64,000 nucleotides of DNA from CAWBRT01 sp963791145 (GTDB lineage: Bacteria > Acidobacteriota > Terriglobia > Terriglobales > Acidobacteriaceae). This document shows positions 9,033-21,075 of this stretch, one piece after another. The notes beneath the pieces are model-generated. The model was not told where the DNA came from, did not search any database, and saw only the letters and a program-made list of their open reading frames with translations. The stretch covers positions 310,001 to 374,000 of the forward strand of contig CAWBRT010000007.1 in assembly GCA_963791145.1 (NCBI GenBank). The letters run 5' to 3'. Numbering within the stretch: the stretch's first letter is position 1; every line of letters begins with the position of its first letter. The translations under genes were made by a program, and so were the position numbers.

Positions 9033-9115
9033 GTCATTTCGAGCGAGCGACCTGCAGGTCGCGAGTCGAGGAATCTTGCGTTTGCTTTTATTACAAATGC
9101 GCAAGATCTTTCCAC
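9033..9115. repeat. Palindromic repeat (GTCATTTCGAGC family)
   Basis: The element begins GTCATTTCGAGCGAGCGA, contains the perfect palindrome GCGACCTGCAGGTCGC at 9047-9062, and then ATCTTGCG answered by CGCAAGAT some 25 bases later. It resembles the widespread 'GTCATCCTGAGC...GAAGGATCT' intergenic repeats, other copies of which lie near 32.9, 44.3, 62.3 and 63.8 kb. Confidence 0.65.
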
Positions 9116-9189
9116 TCCGCTTGCGAACACAGCAAACACAGTAATGGCGTTTGCTGGACCCGGCTTCGCTTACTTGGCGGCGGGAAGAA

Positions 9190-9230
9190 CCACCCCACCT
9201 TAGCTCCGCTGCGCTCCGCGAAGGTTTGGC
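9190..9230. repeat. Dispersed repeat, copy 1 (CCTTAGCTC...GCGAAGGT)
   Basis: The segment reads CCACCTTAGCTCCGCTGCG and continues to CGCGAAGGTTTGG; a close relative (ACCTTAGCTCGCTGCGCTCG with GAAGGTGGGG) lies at 15613-15650. Each is an imperfect palindrome around CGCTGCG. No coding potential. Confidence 0.55.
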
Positions 9231-9297
9231 GCCTGCCTGCCTGAAGTGATTGGTGCTAAATCGCCATATCACACTCACCAGTGAAGCCCCGGCCGGT

Positions 9298-9329
9298 CGT
9301 GAAACGTGAAACGCGAAACGTGAAACGTC
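9298..9329. repeat. Single array of GAAACGTGAAACG units
   Basis: Four GAAACG-type units in tandem with 7-8 base spacing, same architecture as the paired arrays elsewhere but with no visible inverse partner. It lies flush against the stop codon of the acyltransferase gene on the minus strand (TAG at 9331-9329). Confidence 0.7.
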
Positions 9330-12268
9330 TACTTGTGTCCGGCGGTGCTGAGGGTAGTGTTATTTTCCGCGGAGGAACTCGCTCCTGCCCCGCGCAGCTC
9401 TTCCCACATGGCGACCACTCGTTCGCGCAGTTCGGCGGTGAGCCGCTCGTAGGCTTTTTCCGGCGGTTCGTTGGGATCGGGGTAGATGGGGTCGCCGATC
9501 CGGATGCTCAAGGGGGCAATCTTCCGCCAGCCGTGGCCCCGCGGCCAGACGTCGAAGAAGCCCTCCAGGGCGACGGGCACGAGTGGAACGTTCAGGTGCC
9601 GGGCGAGGATGGCGGCGCCTTTCTTGAAGCTCTTGGGCGTGCCGTCGATCGAGCGCTCGCCTTCGGGGTAGAGCATCAGGACGCGTCCCTGCCGCAGGCC
9701 GTAAGCGCCGGCGCGCATGGCGGGAACGAGGTTGGCGTCCGGATCGACCGGAACGATGCGCATGAAACGCGCCGCGGCCCGCGCCAGTCCGCTGCCGAAG
9801 ACCTCGCTGGTGCCCACGAAAAAGATGTCGCGGAAGACCGAAAGCGGCAGCACCGCGGTGAGCATCGGCCCATCCAGATAACTCTGATGATTGGCGCAGA
9901 GGATGAACGGGCCTTTCGGCGGGAGCTTCTCCACGCCGGTCAGCTTGAGATGGAAGAGGTCTCTGGCGATCAGAATGGCGATTTTGTTGAACCAATACCA
10001 GACCGGGACGGCTACGGGACGCGGCCGGGTCAACGCCAGCACCTCGGGATCGGTCGTTTCGCCGGCCAGCAGAAGCCTCCCAGCCCGCCGCCTGCGCACC
10101 CCTTTTGCCGATGTTGTTGCGGACGAGGTCCACCAGTTCGCGCACGGTGTAGACCTCGGCTGCGGCCGAGTCCTCGACATCCGCCCCAAGCTGCTGTTCC
10201 AGCTCGGCCAGCAGTTCGACGCGCTGCATCGAGTCCAGCCCGAGATCCAGCTCGAGGTTGTCGCGCGGGTGCAGCTTCAGCGCGCTGGCCGCCGGCGATC
10301 CCGGCTGCGCGGGTTTGCTCTTGGCTAGGCGGCCGATGATCTCCAGCGCGCGCGCGACATCGGGCAGCGACATCCATTCACGCTCTTCGTCACTCAGCTC
10401 GCGGGCAAGCTGTTGGCCCGCCTGCGCGGCGCCTTCGCCCTTGCGCACTCGCGCCTCGATCTCAAAGCGACGCAGCTTGCGAGTAGTGGTGCGCGGCAGC
10501 TCCTGCTGCCAGATGTCGTAGCTCAGGATGCGCTTGGTCGGCGGCAGCCCCGACGAGATGTTCTCAATGTCGAAGCGGATCACCTCGCGCATGTTGACCA
10601 CTTTCTTCTGCCGCAGAGCATCGAGATCGGGGACTACCACGGCATGCAGGCGCTCTGCTGCCGGATCCCCGGCGCGCTTTCCCGGCCCATGACGCAGATT
10701 TCCTTGATCCAGGGGCTCTTCAGGTAGTAGCTCTCAATTTCTTCCGGATAGATGTTCTTGCCCGAGCTGAGGACGATGATCTCTTTCTTGCGGCCGGTGA
10801 TGAAGAAATTTCCTTCCGCATCGCGATAGCCGAGGTCGCCGGTGTGTAGCCAGCCTTCGCGAATCACTTCGGCGGTCGCCTCCTGGCGGCGGTAATAGCC
10901 CTTCATGACGATCGGCCCGCGGATGGCGATCTCGCCTGTGGGCACAGAGCCGTTTTCACCGGTTTCAGGGTTGATGATTTTTGCTTCGACGCCGGGCAGC
11001 GGCCGTCCTATGGAGCCTATGACGTTAGCTTCGGGCGGCGTGACCAGCGCTCCGCCGGTGGTTTCGGTCAGGCCATAGGCTTGCAGGAAATCGAAACCCA
11101 GCGCGTGGAAGTCGTGCCCGATGGCAGGGTCGAAGCGCGAACCGCCGGTAACCAGGTAGCGCATCTTCGGGCCCAGCATAGTGTGAACTTTCTTGAAGAA
11201 GAGCTTGCCCGGGTTGAGTCCCACGCGGCGGCCGGCGCGGGAGAGTGCGAGCATCGCCCGGAAGATGTTCCAGGTGAATCGTCCACGTTTGCGGGCTTCG
11301 GCAAAAATGCGCTCGTGGATCAGGTAGAAGAACTGCGGCACGCAGCAGAACAGGGTGATATTGCGCTCGGCCAGCGCCCGCAGCAATTCGCTGGTGTTGA
11401 GCGATTCCAGGAAGACTACGCGCGCGCCGCAGGCCAGCGGGATCATCAGGTTGGCCATCTGGGCAAGGGCGTGAAAGAGGGGCAGGACACCGAGAATAGA
11501 GTCCGTGTAGTCGAAGCGCACGAAGCGGAAGACCGCGTCCATCTCGCCGCGCAGATTGGCGTGCGAGAGCATTACGCCCTTGGGGTCGCTGGTCGTTCCG
11601 GAGGTGTAAAGGATGCAGGCTACGTCGTCAGGCCGGGCGTGAGCCGGGGTGAATCCATCTGCTTTGCCGGCGTAGATGGCACTGATGGTCGTCGGCCCGT
11701 CGGCTGGCGTAGGCCCAGCCGCCCTCGGCTGCGGGGTGCTCGAGCGAAGCTCGCTTCCGGTAGGGTGCGACGAAGGATCGTCGATCAACACGACTCTGAG
11801 CGGATGATCGCGGCTGGCCTCGCGGGCGGTGGGCAGATTCTTGTTGTCGGCAAAGATCAGGCTGGCGCCGCAGTCTTGTAGAAGTTTCCTTACCTGCTCG
11901 GGATTGAAGGCCGTATCCAGCGGCACGGCAGTATGCCCGGAGGCGACGATGCCGAGGTAAACGGCGATCCAGTCGGGAGTGTTGGCAGCCAGAATGGCGC
12001 AGCGCGAACCGGCTTCGAGGTTGCCGGCTTGCGGGGTCCCCACCGGCGCCGCAGGCCCGGCGGGGTTGAGCCAGGCGGCGACGGCCTCGGCCCGCTGGCG
12101 AAGCTGCCGGTAAGTGTAGCCGTCCGTCCCACCCGAGCGATGGCAACGGCCACGTTCGCCGGCAGACCCGGAATCCGCCATCTCGCCGGAAGGCTGCTGC
12201 CGCTGAATCTCTACGGCAACAGCGTCGGGCCAAAGCTCCACGGATTCCAAAAAGCGGCTATAGAACAT
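9329..12268 (-). CDS. Acyl-CoA/ACP synthetase - acyl carrier - PlsC acyltransferase fusion (two frameshifts)
   Basis: Corrected, this is one protein of about 979 residues. Residues 1-530 are an AMP-forming acyl-activating enzyme (ATP motif YTSGTTSDPKGVMLSHANL, then QAYGLTETTG and HTGDLGYRD). A carrier domain follows with the phosphopantetheine Ser in LDLGLDSMQRVELL. The C-terminal third is a PlsC/LPLAT acyltransferase with NHQSYLD (HxxxxD) and YPEGERSIDG. It probably activates a fatty acid, loads it on its own carrier and transfers it to a lysophospholipid or other alcohol, like an Aas with an internal ACP. The frame breaks near 10665 (one missing base) and 10080 (one extra base); joins are clean. 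The downstream end lies in a GAAACG repeat. It diverges from secA. Confidence 0.85.
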
Positions 12269-12507
12269 ACCTTAGCGATGATAACAATAGGGGCTGATTT
12301 TGGCGTGCTGCGCATGCCTGCCCGACCAAGGGCGCCAGGGTAAGCTTCAGAAGGACCATTCTGAGTAGAATCTTAGAGGAAGAAACCAAAGATTCATACG
12401 CTTCCATCGCCCGTTTCCGGCAGGAACATGGGATTCAATACCCGGAGCAGCCCAGGGCATCTAAAATAGATGTGGGATGGGGCCGCCTGTCCACAAGGAC
12501 TACTGGT

Positions 12508-15505
<2,998 letters not shown>

Positions 15506-15509
15506 CTCA

Positions 15510-15548
15510 TTTTTGATTTTTGATTGAAGATTTCAGATTGAAGATTGG
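15510..15548. repeat. Single array of GATTGAA-type units after secA
   Basis: Five or six units of TTGATTT/GATTGAAGA/TTCAGATTG, starting four bases after the secA stop. No inverse partner is visible nearby. It belongs to the GATTG family, which recurs at 19.95, 33.7, 44.2 and 54.1 kb. Confidence 0.65.
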
Positions 15549-15612
15549 CAGGGTCCCACGTTCGCCTGTTGTTGGCAACCTGGTACTTTCGGCGTCTTTA
15601 AGAAAAACGAAC

Positions 15613-15650
15613 TACCCAACCTTAGCTCGCTGCGCTCGCGAAGGTGGGGC
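15613..15650. repeat. Dispersed repeat, copy 2 (CCTTAGCTC...GCGAAGGT)
   Basis: Second copy of the element at 9190-9230: AACCTTAGCTCGCTGCGCTC, then GCGAAGGTGGGGC. The palindromic core is GCTCGCTGCGCTCGC-like. Lies between secA and the small glycine-rich protein. Confidence 0.55.
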
Positions 15651-15734
15651 ACCCGCACACCGCGCTTCGTTCCGCAAATGTAGACCACCCGGCAGCCTCC
15701 AGGGCGATCCAAGCATTTCAGCCGGGAGGACGTG

Positions 15735-16010
15735 ATGCGGAGAATCAAAACGGCACGGGCAATCCGTGTAGGTGCGGCGGCCGTCGGGGCATTCGCCTTA
15801 GGCGCTTTCGCCGTCGGCACCTTGGCTATCGGCACTATGGCCATCGGACGTTTGGCTATCGGTCGCTTGGTTGCTGGAAGGGCAACTCTCAAGTCGCTCC
15901 GGATCGATGAGCTTACGGTCGACCACCTGCGCGTCAGCGACCTCGGCGTGACTCACTCGCTGACGGTGCCGCCCGGAGCATTACTGGACTCACAATCCAA
16001 GGCTAGCTAA
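15735..16010 (+). CDS. Small protein with an Ala/Gly-rich pentapeptide-like periodicity
   Basis: The 91-residue product has a short basic N-terminus and then a strongly periodic stretch in which small residues and Leu/Ile recur every five positions (GAFALGAFAVGTLAIGTMAI, then GRLAIGRLVAG), followed by a second half with LRIDELTVDHLRV. Such spacing suggests a pentapeptide-repeat-like beta helix, or a membrane-spanning glycine zipper; the sequence does not decide. ATG 15735 is preferred over GTG 15732 because GGGAGG lies five bases before it. I do not recognise a named family. It stands alone between secA and the surface protein. Confidence 0.55.
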   Translation: MRRIKTARAIRVGAAAVGAFALGAFAVGTLAIGTMAIGRLAIGRLVAGRATLKSLRIDELTVDHLRVSDLGVTHSLTVPPGALLDSQSKAS

Positions 16011-16364
16011 ATGGCAGCGGTCAAGTTGCTAACTGCAGGGGTGCCTAAGGTTTGTACCGCTGCTGGACGATGCGAGTTCTGCAAGCTGACCAAAAATCTA
16101 CTCTGCTTTAGTAAAAACTACCCAGGCAATCCGACCATCTAATAACTATAGGGTGTCGAAGGACTTCTTGGCGTTTCCGAGCCTATCTCGCTTCGCTCTC
16201 GGTAAACTCCGGCAGCATAAGCGATTGAAGCGCGGCTCGTGCCCACAGCCGGTTGTTTACTTAGAGACGAAACCCCTGCCCGGAGGCCGGGTTAGTAGAG
16301 ATTGAAGTTGGTAATACGCTTGCAGTAAAGCGTAAGTGGCTCATGGTGAAAGGAGCCAAGGGTT
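16011..16364. other. Intergenic region upstream of the surface protein
   Basis: No gene or clear repeat is visible in these 354 bases. GC is lower than average, consistent with promoter and leader sequence for the downstream gene, whose ATG at 16365 follows AAGGAGCC. No confident -35/-10 pair could be placed. Confidence 0.4.
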
Positions 16365-18470
16365 ATGAAACGGAACGGGTTTTTCAGGATGTTCGTGGCG
16401 GCGATCCTGGTGGTCGCCGCGGGTACAACCACAGCCTTGGCGCAGGCTGCTCCTTCGCCCCCGCCGCCGGAGGCACAGGCGCCGCAGGGCCAAGGCGCAC
16501 AGAATCCCGCGCAGAATCCTCCCGGGCGAGTGGCTCGCCTGGCATACATGAGCGGCCAGATTTCCATTCAGCCGGGCGGGGTAGATGACTGGATTGCCGC
16601 CAGCCAGAACCGGCCGCTCACCTCCGCCGACCGCATCTGGACCGACAAGCAGGCGCGCGCGGAGCTCACCCTGGGAACCGCCGCCCTGCGCATGAACTCC
16701 GAGACCAGCCTGACCCTGACGAACGTCAGTGACCGCTCGGTGCAACTGCAGCTCGACCAGGGCGCCTTGAGCGTGACTGTCTTCCACCTCTTCCCGGGCG
16801 AAATCTATGAGGTCGACACGCCCAACACGGCCTTTACCATCACGAAAGCGGGCGAGTACCGCTTCGACGTCCTGCCGGACAATGACCAGACCTGGGTGAC
16901 GGTCCGCAAGGGCCAGGGCGAAGCTACCGGGCAGGGCCAAGCGGTGCGCGTGAACTCCGGCCAGCAGGTGCGCTTTACCAATGGCACCTCCATGGTGCAT
17001 ACGGCCGAAGAGGCGCCACAGCGTGACGGATTTGAGGATTGGGTCAAAATTCGCAACAAGAGGGAAGAGGGTTCCGTCTCGGCACGCTACGTCGCTCCCG
17101 GGGTGGTCGGCTACGAAGACCTGGATACCTACGGCACGTGGCGCGACGCGCCTACATACGGCCCGGTCTGGTATCCATCGGGTGTGGCTGTGGGCTGGGC
17201 TCCATATCGCTACGGCCACTGGGTCTGGGTAGCCCCCTGGGGATGGACTTGGGTGGATGACGCTCCCTGGGGATTCGCTCCCTTCCACTATGGGCGCTGG
17301 GTCTACTACGGCGGAGCCTGGGGCTGGTGCCCGGGACCGGTGGTGGTCGGCGTGCGTCCGGTGTACGCCCCGGCGCTGGTGGCCTGGTTCGGCGGGCCGC
17401 GCTTCGGCGTGAGCATCGGATTCGGTGGAGTCGGCGTGGGCTGGTTCCCGCTTGGCTGGGGTGAGCCCTTCCGGCCGTGGTACCACTACGGACCGGGCTA
17501 CTTCCGCTCGGTGAACATTACCAACACGCGCATCACCAACATCAACGTTACGTCAACGTTCAACTACGCCAACCGTGCGTTTGTCACGGCGGCGCCGGCC
17601 TCGGGCTTTGTCGCCGGCCGCGCCATGCACCCGGTTGCCGTCCAAAGCTCCATGCTGCGCAACGGCGAGGTCATGCGCACGGCGCAGGTCGCGCCGGTGC
17701 GGGCGAGCGTACTTGGCGGACATGCAGCCATGACCAGGGGCGTTCCTCCGGCGCGCGCCTTCTCGCGTCCGGTAGTGACCAGGGAAGCGCCTCCGCAAAG
17801 GCCGCCTTCGTTCCAGTCGCAACAGTCAATGCTGGCAAAGAACAACGGTATGCCGCTCAATCAACGGGATATGAACAGTCTGCGGCAGCCCCAGGGTCAG
17901 AACGTCAACCGTGGCCCCGCAGCGCAGCCTCAGTCGGGCGGAGCGCAGCGCAATGTGCCGCGTCCACCGAATGCGGGCGGCGGTACGGCAACCACGGCCA
18001 ACCGGACTTCACCGGCTATGAACGGGCGTGTCGTTCCGCGTCCGCCGCAGTCTGGCGCCGGTACTACTGGCGGAGCCCGGACGAACCGCACGGTTCCGCG
18101 TCCTCCGGACCGCGGCAACCAGGCAGCGGTGAATTCGCGGAGTACCGTGAACGGCGCCAACCAAGGAGCAGTTAACTCGCGCAATACGCCGAGCAACTCC
18201 ACGAACCGCTCTTACGGAGGCCGGGCGAATACGACGCCATCCGTCCGTACCCCGTCCGAGGGCTCACCGAGCCATAGCGCAACTCCGGATGCCCACGGCG
18301 GCTCCGGTGGTGGCGGCTCTGAAGCCCGGCCTGGCGGCGGTGGCGGAGGAGGCGGCGGGTCTAGAGGCGGCGGCGGAGGCGGCGGCCCCAGGGGCGCGCT
18401 AGCGCCGCAACGCTCTTCCCAGCACCAGGCCGCCCGTGGCGGCCACGCCGGAGGAGGACGGCGAGGCTAG
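16365..18470 (+). CDS. DUF6600/FecR-domain secreted surface protein
   Basis: A 701-residue exported protein. The signal peptide (MKRNGFFRMFVAAILVVAAG, cleavage near ALAQA) and a Pro/Gln-rich linker precede a FecR-like beta domain (residues 55-200: GQISIQPGG, RADLTLG-like strands, GQQVRFTNG). Residues 225-360 hold the DUF6600 signature: a run of Tyr/Trp/Gly motifs such as YGTWRDAPTYGPVWYP, YRYGHWVWVAPWGWTW and APFHYGRWVYYG. The C-terminal third is low-complexity: Asn/Arg/Pro-rich with three VPRPP repeats and a terminal poly-Gly, Arg-rich tail. Likely extracellular or cell-envelope; function unknown. A strong terminator follows. ATG 16365 has AAGGAG upstream. Confidence 0.82.
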   Translation: MKRNGFFRMFVAAILVVAAGTTTALAQAAPSPPPPEAQAPQGQGAQNPAQNPPGRVARLAYMSGQISIQPGGVDDWIAASQNRPLTSADRIWTDKQARAELTLGTAALRMNSETSLTLTNVSDRSVQLQLDQGALSVTVFHLFPGEIYEVDTPNTAFTITKAGEYRFDVLPDNDQTWVTVRKGQGEATGQGQAVRVNSGQQVRFTNGTSMVHTAEEAPQRDGFEDWVKIRNKREEGSVSARYVAPGVVGYEDLDTYGTWRDAPTYGPVWYPSGVAVGWAPYRYGHWVWVAPWGWTWVDDAPWGFAPFHYGRWVYYGGAWGWCPGPVVVGVRPVYAPALVAWFGGPRFGVSIGFGGVGVGWFPLGWGEPFRPWYHYGPGYFRSVNITNTRITNINVTSTFNYANRAFVTAAPASGFVAGRAMHPVAVQSSMLRNGEVMRTAQVAPVRASVLGGHAAMTRGVPPARAFSRPVVTREAPPQRPPSFQSQQSMLAKNNGMPLNQRDMNSLRQPQGQNVNRGPAAQPQSGGAQRNVPRPPNAGGGTATTANRTSPAMNGRVVPRPPQSGAGTTGGARTNRTVPRPPDRGNQAAVNSRSTVNGANQGAVNSRNTPSNSTNRSYGGRANTTPSVRTPSEGSPSHSATPDAHGGSGGGGSEARPGGGGGGGGGSRGGGGGGGPRGALAPQRSSQHQAARGGHAGGGRRG

Positions 18471-18490
18471 CCGGCTCACCGTCTGGCTAC

Positions 18491-18525
18491 GGCGTTCCAT
18501 CCTTTGCGAGGATGGAACGCCTTTT
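18491..18525 (+). terminator. Rho-independent terminator of the surface-protein gene
   Basis: A perfect 12-bp stem, GGCGTTCCATCC with GGATGGAACGCC, closed by a 7-base loop and followed by TTTT. It starts 20 bases after the stop codon at 18470. Confidence 0.93.
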
Positions 18526-18544
18526 CCGTCTACGGCAGGTTTAT

Positions 18545-18635
18545 TTCAAGTTTCAAAGTTTCAAGGTTTCAAGGTTTCGAAAACCTTGGAACCGATGAGA
18601 GCCGAAACTATGAAACTCTGAAACCTTGAAACCTG
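18545..18635. repeat. Inverted pair of GTTTCAAG-type arrays
   Basis: Left arm 18545-18579 (TTTCAAGTTTCAAAGTTTC and further units), right arm 18604-18635 (GAAACTATGAAACTCTGAAA and further units), with about 25 bases between them. Transcribed, the arms would fold into a long, imperfect A/U-rich hairpin just after a canonical terminator, so a plain terminator role is redundant here. Confidence 0.8.
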
Positions 18636-18789
18636 TTTCTACTGCTGCGGGATGAACGCCGACAGCCAGCAGCTCCCGAACAACACCAACCTTACGTTGC
18701 TTCTTTGAACTCCTGGACCGGCAACTGCATCTGTTGAAATAGAGCGAATCCAATAAGTAAGGGCGCACACGGGAAGAGTGGAGGTCGAG

Positions 18790-19239
18790 ATGCTCGGAAT
18801 CAAGTTCGCACGCCTGATCGAAAACAATTGTGAGCTGCTTGGCGAGGGCCTGGTGCAAAAGCTCAGGGCCTCGGGCCGCACCGATGCGTACCGATCCATC
18901 CCGGAGCATGAGCTGATGCACGACGTGCAGGTGCTCTACCGCAACATCAGCGAGTGGCTGGTGACCAGGACCGAGCTGGACGTGCAGCAGTACTACAACC
19001 GCATCGGCATGCGGCGCGCCGAGCAGGGAGTTCCGATCGGGCAGTTCGTCTGGGCATTGATCCTGGGCAAAGAGCACCTCTGGTCTTTCATGGAGCGAGA
19101 AGCTGTTACCGGAGGAGCGCTGGAGCTGGTCAACGAGCTCGGCTTCCTGCTGGCGCTGGAGCAGTTCTTCGACCGCGCCTTGTACCACGCGGTCAACGGC
19201 TACATGCAGCAGCAGCAAAAGAAGAGAACAGCGGCGTAA
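18790..19239 (+). CDS. RsbRD N-terminal-like sensor domain protein
   Basis: The 149-residue, all-helical protein matches the RsbRD_N type domain (a globin-related or four-helix sensor fold found at the N-terminus of RsbR-like stressosome proteins and histidine kinases). Landmarks are ARLIENNCELLGEGLVQ, AYRSIPEHEL, LYRNISEWL and RRAEQGVPIGQFVWALILGKEHLW. Here the domain is alone, without STAS or kinase output, so it may bind a ligand or a partner encoded elsewhere. ATG 18790 is preferred to GTG 18778 because GGAGG lies five bases upstream. An inverted repeat arm begins six bases after the stop, and the next gene converges on it. Confidence 0.7.
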   Translation: MLGIKFARLIENNCELLGEGLVQKLRASGRTDAYRSIPEHELMHDVQVLYRNISEWLVTRTELDVQQYYNRIGMRRAEQGVPIGQFVWALILGKEHLWSFMEREAVTGGALELVNELGFLLALEQFFDRALYHAVNGYMQQQQKKRTAA

Positions 19240-19244
19240 AGACA

Positions 19245-19385
19245 GTTCTTCGTTCCTAGTTCTTCGTTCTTCGTTGCGCGCTTTTCTTTGCTGACGGCAA
19301 TGGCCGCGCATTTTCAGCTCTTTTTCGTTTCAAAAGCACCCGAACGAGCCGATAACTACAAACGAAGAACTAAGAACGAAGAACC
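19245..19385. repeat. Inverted pair of GTTCTTCG-type arrays between convergent genes
   Basis: Left arm 19245-19275 (GTTCTTCGTTCCTAGTTCTT and on), right arm 19359-19385 (AACGAAGAACTAAGAACG and on), about 83 bases between. This is a third sequence family with the same design. The left arm starts six bases after the RsbRD-like stop; the right arm encodes the last residues and stop codon of the convergent CYTH gene (TAG at 19372-19370). Confidence 0.82.
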
Positions 19386-19952
19386 GGTTTTCTGGTGCCG
19401 CACTCGCGGAAGGTCATGTTGTTGGCCGGGCTGCGGGTGGCCTTCTTCCAGTCCAGAAAAAGTTCGCCGTAGGATTTGGTGATGTAGTCGCGCGGCTCTA
19501 CGCCAAGCAGGCGCGCGGTGCGGTCGATCCAGCGCGGCGGGCCCTCGATCTCGGCGATGATCCCAATGGGCGTGTGATCGACCACCACTTCACCCTCGCC
19601 GTCACTCCACTCGGAGCGGAACTTTTCATAGACAAAAACCGGCTGGTAGCCGAGGGCGCATAGCACGGAATCCAGCTCAGTCCCGTCGGCAACCGCCGTC
19701 TCGTGTTCGGCTCGGACCTTGTGCTTGCCCGCTGTCCCTTTGGCTTTATGGGTGAGCCGCCACTGCTCGCCGTACTTGCGCAGGCGCAGAATCTCGCCCT
19801 TGCGGCGCAGCGCAGCGCCGCGGTCGTAAAGCGTGTTGAGCTCATGCGTGGGCGGAGTCTTGCACTCAAAACCGGAGCTCGGCGAGCGCCTTCTCCAGCC
19901 GGCGAGCATCGGCGACACGGAACTTGATTTCGACTTCGGGCTTCTTCTTCAC
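19370..19952 (-). CDS. CYTH-domain protein, class IV adenylyl cyclase/ThTPase-like (one frameshift)
   Basis: About 193 residues after correction, the usual size of a single CYTH domain. The defining ExExK-type start is PEVEIKFRV; the beta-barrel Arg/Lys/Glu ligands follow in LRRKGEILRLRKYG, LTHKAKGT, HETAV, FRSEWS, VVDHTPIGIIAEIEGP. CYTH enzymes hydrolyse or cyclise triphosphates; a CyaB-type cyclase, thiamine triphosphatase or inorganic triphosphatase are all possible. The start GTG 19952 abuts a GATTG-type array and has no clear ribosome site. One extra C near 19874 (CTCCGG) causes a stop after AELRF; dropping it gives ELGFECKTPP. The last codons come from an inverted-repeat arm. Confidence 0.82.
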
Positions 19953-20102
19953 GATTTCAGATTGTAGATTGCAGATTGCAGATTGAAAAGCAATGCGCAA
20001 ACTACGTTTCAAGGTTTCAGAGTTTCAAAGTTTCGATGTGATCGCCTTCTGTGGTCGACGGCACAACTGCTGAAACTTTGAAACCTTGAAACTTTGAAAC
20101 CT
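19953..20102. repeat. GATTG-type array followed by an inverted pair of GTTTCAAGG-type arrays
   Basis: Two families meet: 19953-19988 is a run of CAGATTG/TAGATTG units flush against the CYTH start codon, and 20006-20034 with 20071-20102 form an inverted pair (GTTTCAAGGTTTCAGAGTTT against GAAACTTTGAAACCTTGAAA), spacer about 36 bases. They fill the space between the divergent CYTH and UbiA-family genes, so they overlap both promoter regions. Confidence 0.8.
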
Positions 20103-20159
20103 AGACCTTAGGCATTTCGCCGCCTCAACACCGAGTGGGGGGCGGGTTAGAATAACCTC

Positions 20160-21020
20160 GTGTCCTGGCTGCGCAATCTTGGCACCACCCTGGAGATGAT
20201 CAAGTGGGAGCACTCGGTGCTCACGCTTCCTTTCGGCCTGACCGGCGCGGTGCTGGCCGCGCGCGGTTTTCCCACGCTGCGGCAAGGCGTCTGGCTGGTG
20301 GTAGCGCTGGTGGCGGCGCGCTCAGCGGCCATGGCGTTTAACCGCCTGGCCGATGCCGCGATCGATTCCACCAACCCGCGCACCGCCGCCCGCGCGCTGC
20401 CCGCCGGACTGCTCTCCCGCCAATTCGTCATCCTGTTTGTCGCCGTTTCCTCGCTGGTGCTGATTCTGTCGGCCTGGATGCTGAGCCGGCTGGCCTTTTA
20501 CTGCTCGCCACTGGCGCTGGGCATCATCTTCGGCTACTCCTACACCAAGCGTTTCACGCGCTGGGCGCACCTGTTTTTGGGACTGGCCATGGGAATTGCT
20601 CCCGCGGCGGCATGGGTGGCGATTCGCGGCACCCTGGACCCGCGCATTTTTATCGTCACCGCCGCGGTCATGTTCTGGGGCGCCGGCTTCGACATTCTCT
20701 ACAGCTGCCAGGATTACGAGCACGACTGTAGCGCCGAGCTGCACTCGGTTCCACGTTTCTTCGGCATCGCCGGAGCGCTCATCCTGGCGCGCGTTTTTCA
20801 CGTAATCGCCTTCGCCTTCTTCCTGTGGATGACCTCTGCTTTCACCCTGGGCTGGATCGCCACCGGCGGCGTGGTGTTGGTCGGCGTGCTGCTCGTCTAT
20901 GAGCACTCGCTGGTGAAAGCGGACGATCTGAGCAGGCTCAACGCGGCGTTCTTTACCACCAACGGCCTGATTTCCATGCTGCTGCTGGTGCTGGTGGCCT
21001 GCGACCTGCTGCTGGATTAG
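20160..21020 (+). CDS. mqnP: UbiA-family prenyltransferase, probably MqnP of the futalosine menaquinone route
   Basis: The 286-residue integral membrane protein has eight or nine hydrophobic segments and both Asp-rich prenyl-diphosphate sites: NRLADAAID (NxxxDxxxD, residues about 61-69) and DILYSCQDYEHD in the middle. UbiA-family enzymes attach a polyprenyl chain to an aromatic acid. The MqnP assignment (prenylation of 1,4-dihydroxy-6-naphthoate) rests on the next gene, 55 bases downstream, being an aminofutalosine synthase; a 4-hydroxybenzoate substrate would be the alternative. Start GTG 20160 gives MSWLRNLGTTLEMIKWEHS, a common family N-terminus; no strong ribosome site is visible. Confidence 0.82.
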   Translation: MSWLRNLGTTLEMIKWEHSVLTLPFGLTGAVLAARGFPTLRQGVWLVVALVAARSAAMAFNRLADAAIDSTNPRTAARALPAGLLSRQFVILFVAVSSLVLILSAWMLSRLAFYCSPLALGIIFGYSYTKRFTRWAHLFLGLAMGIAPAAAWVAIRGTLDPRIFIVTAAVMFWGAGFDILYSCQDYEHDCSAELHSVPRFFGIAGALILARVFHVIAFAFFLWMTSAFTLGWIATGGVVLVGVLLVYEHSLVKADDLSRLNAAFFTTNGLISMLLLVLVACDLLLD

Positions 21021-21075
21021 TCGTTTCGTGATCCTAGGCACACGCCTCGCGCTGCGCTATCATCAAATAACTACA

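Noticed and set aside
12472..12507. Longer SecA start at the upstream ATG
   Set aside because: The extra 12 residues (MGWGRLSTRTTG) are not like SecA N-termini, and TTG 12508 has a ribosome site and the conserved start.
15735..16010. Calling the Ala/Gly-periodic small protein a bactofilin or pentapeptide antitoxin
   Set aside because: The periodicity is suggestive, but the characteristic A(D/N)LXX pattern or bactofilin core is not present.
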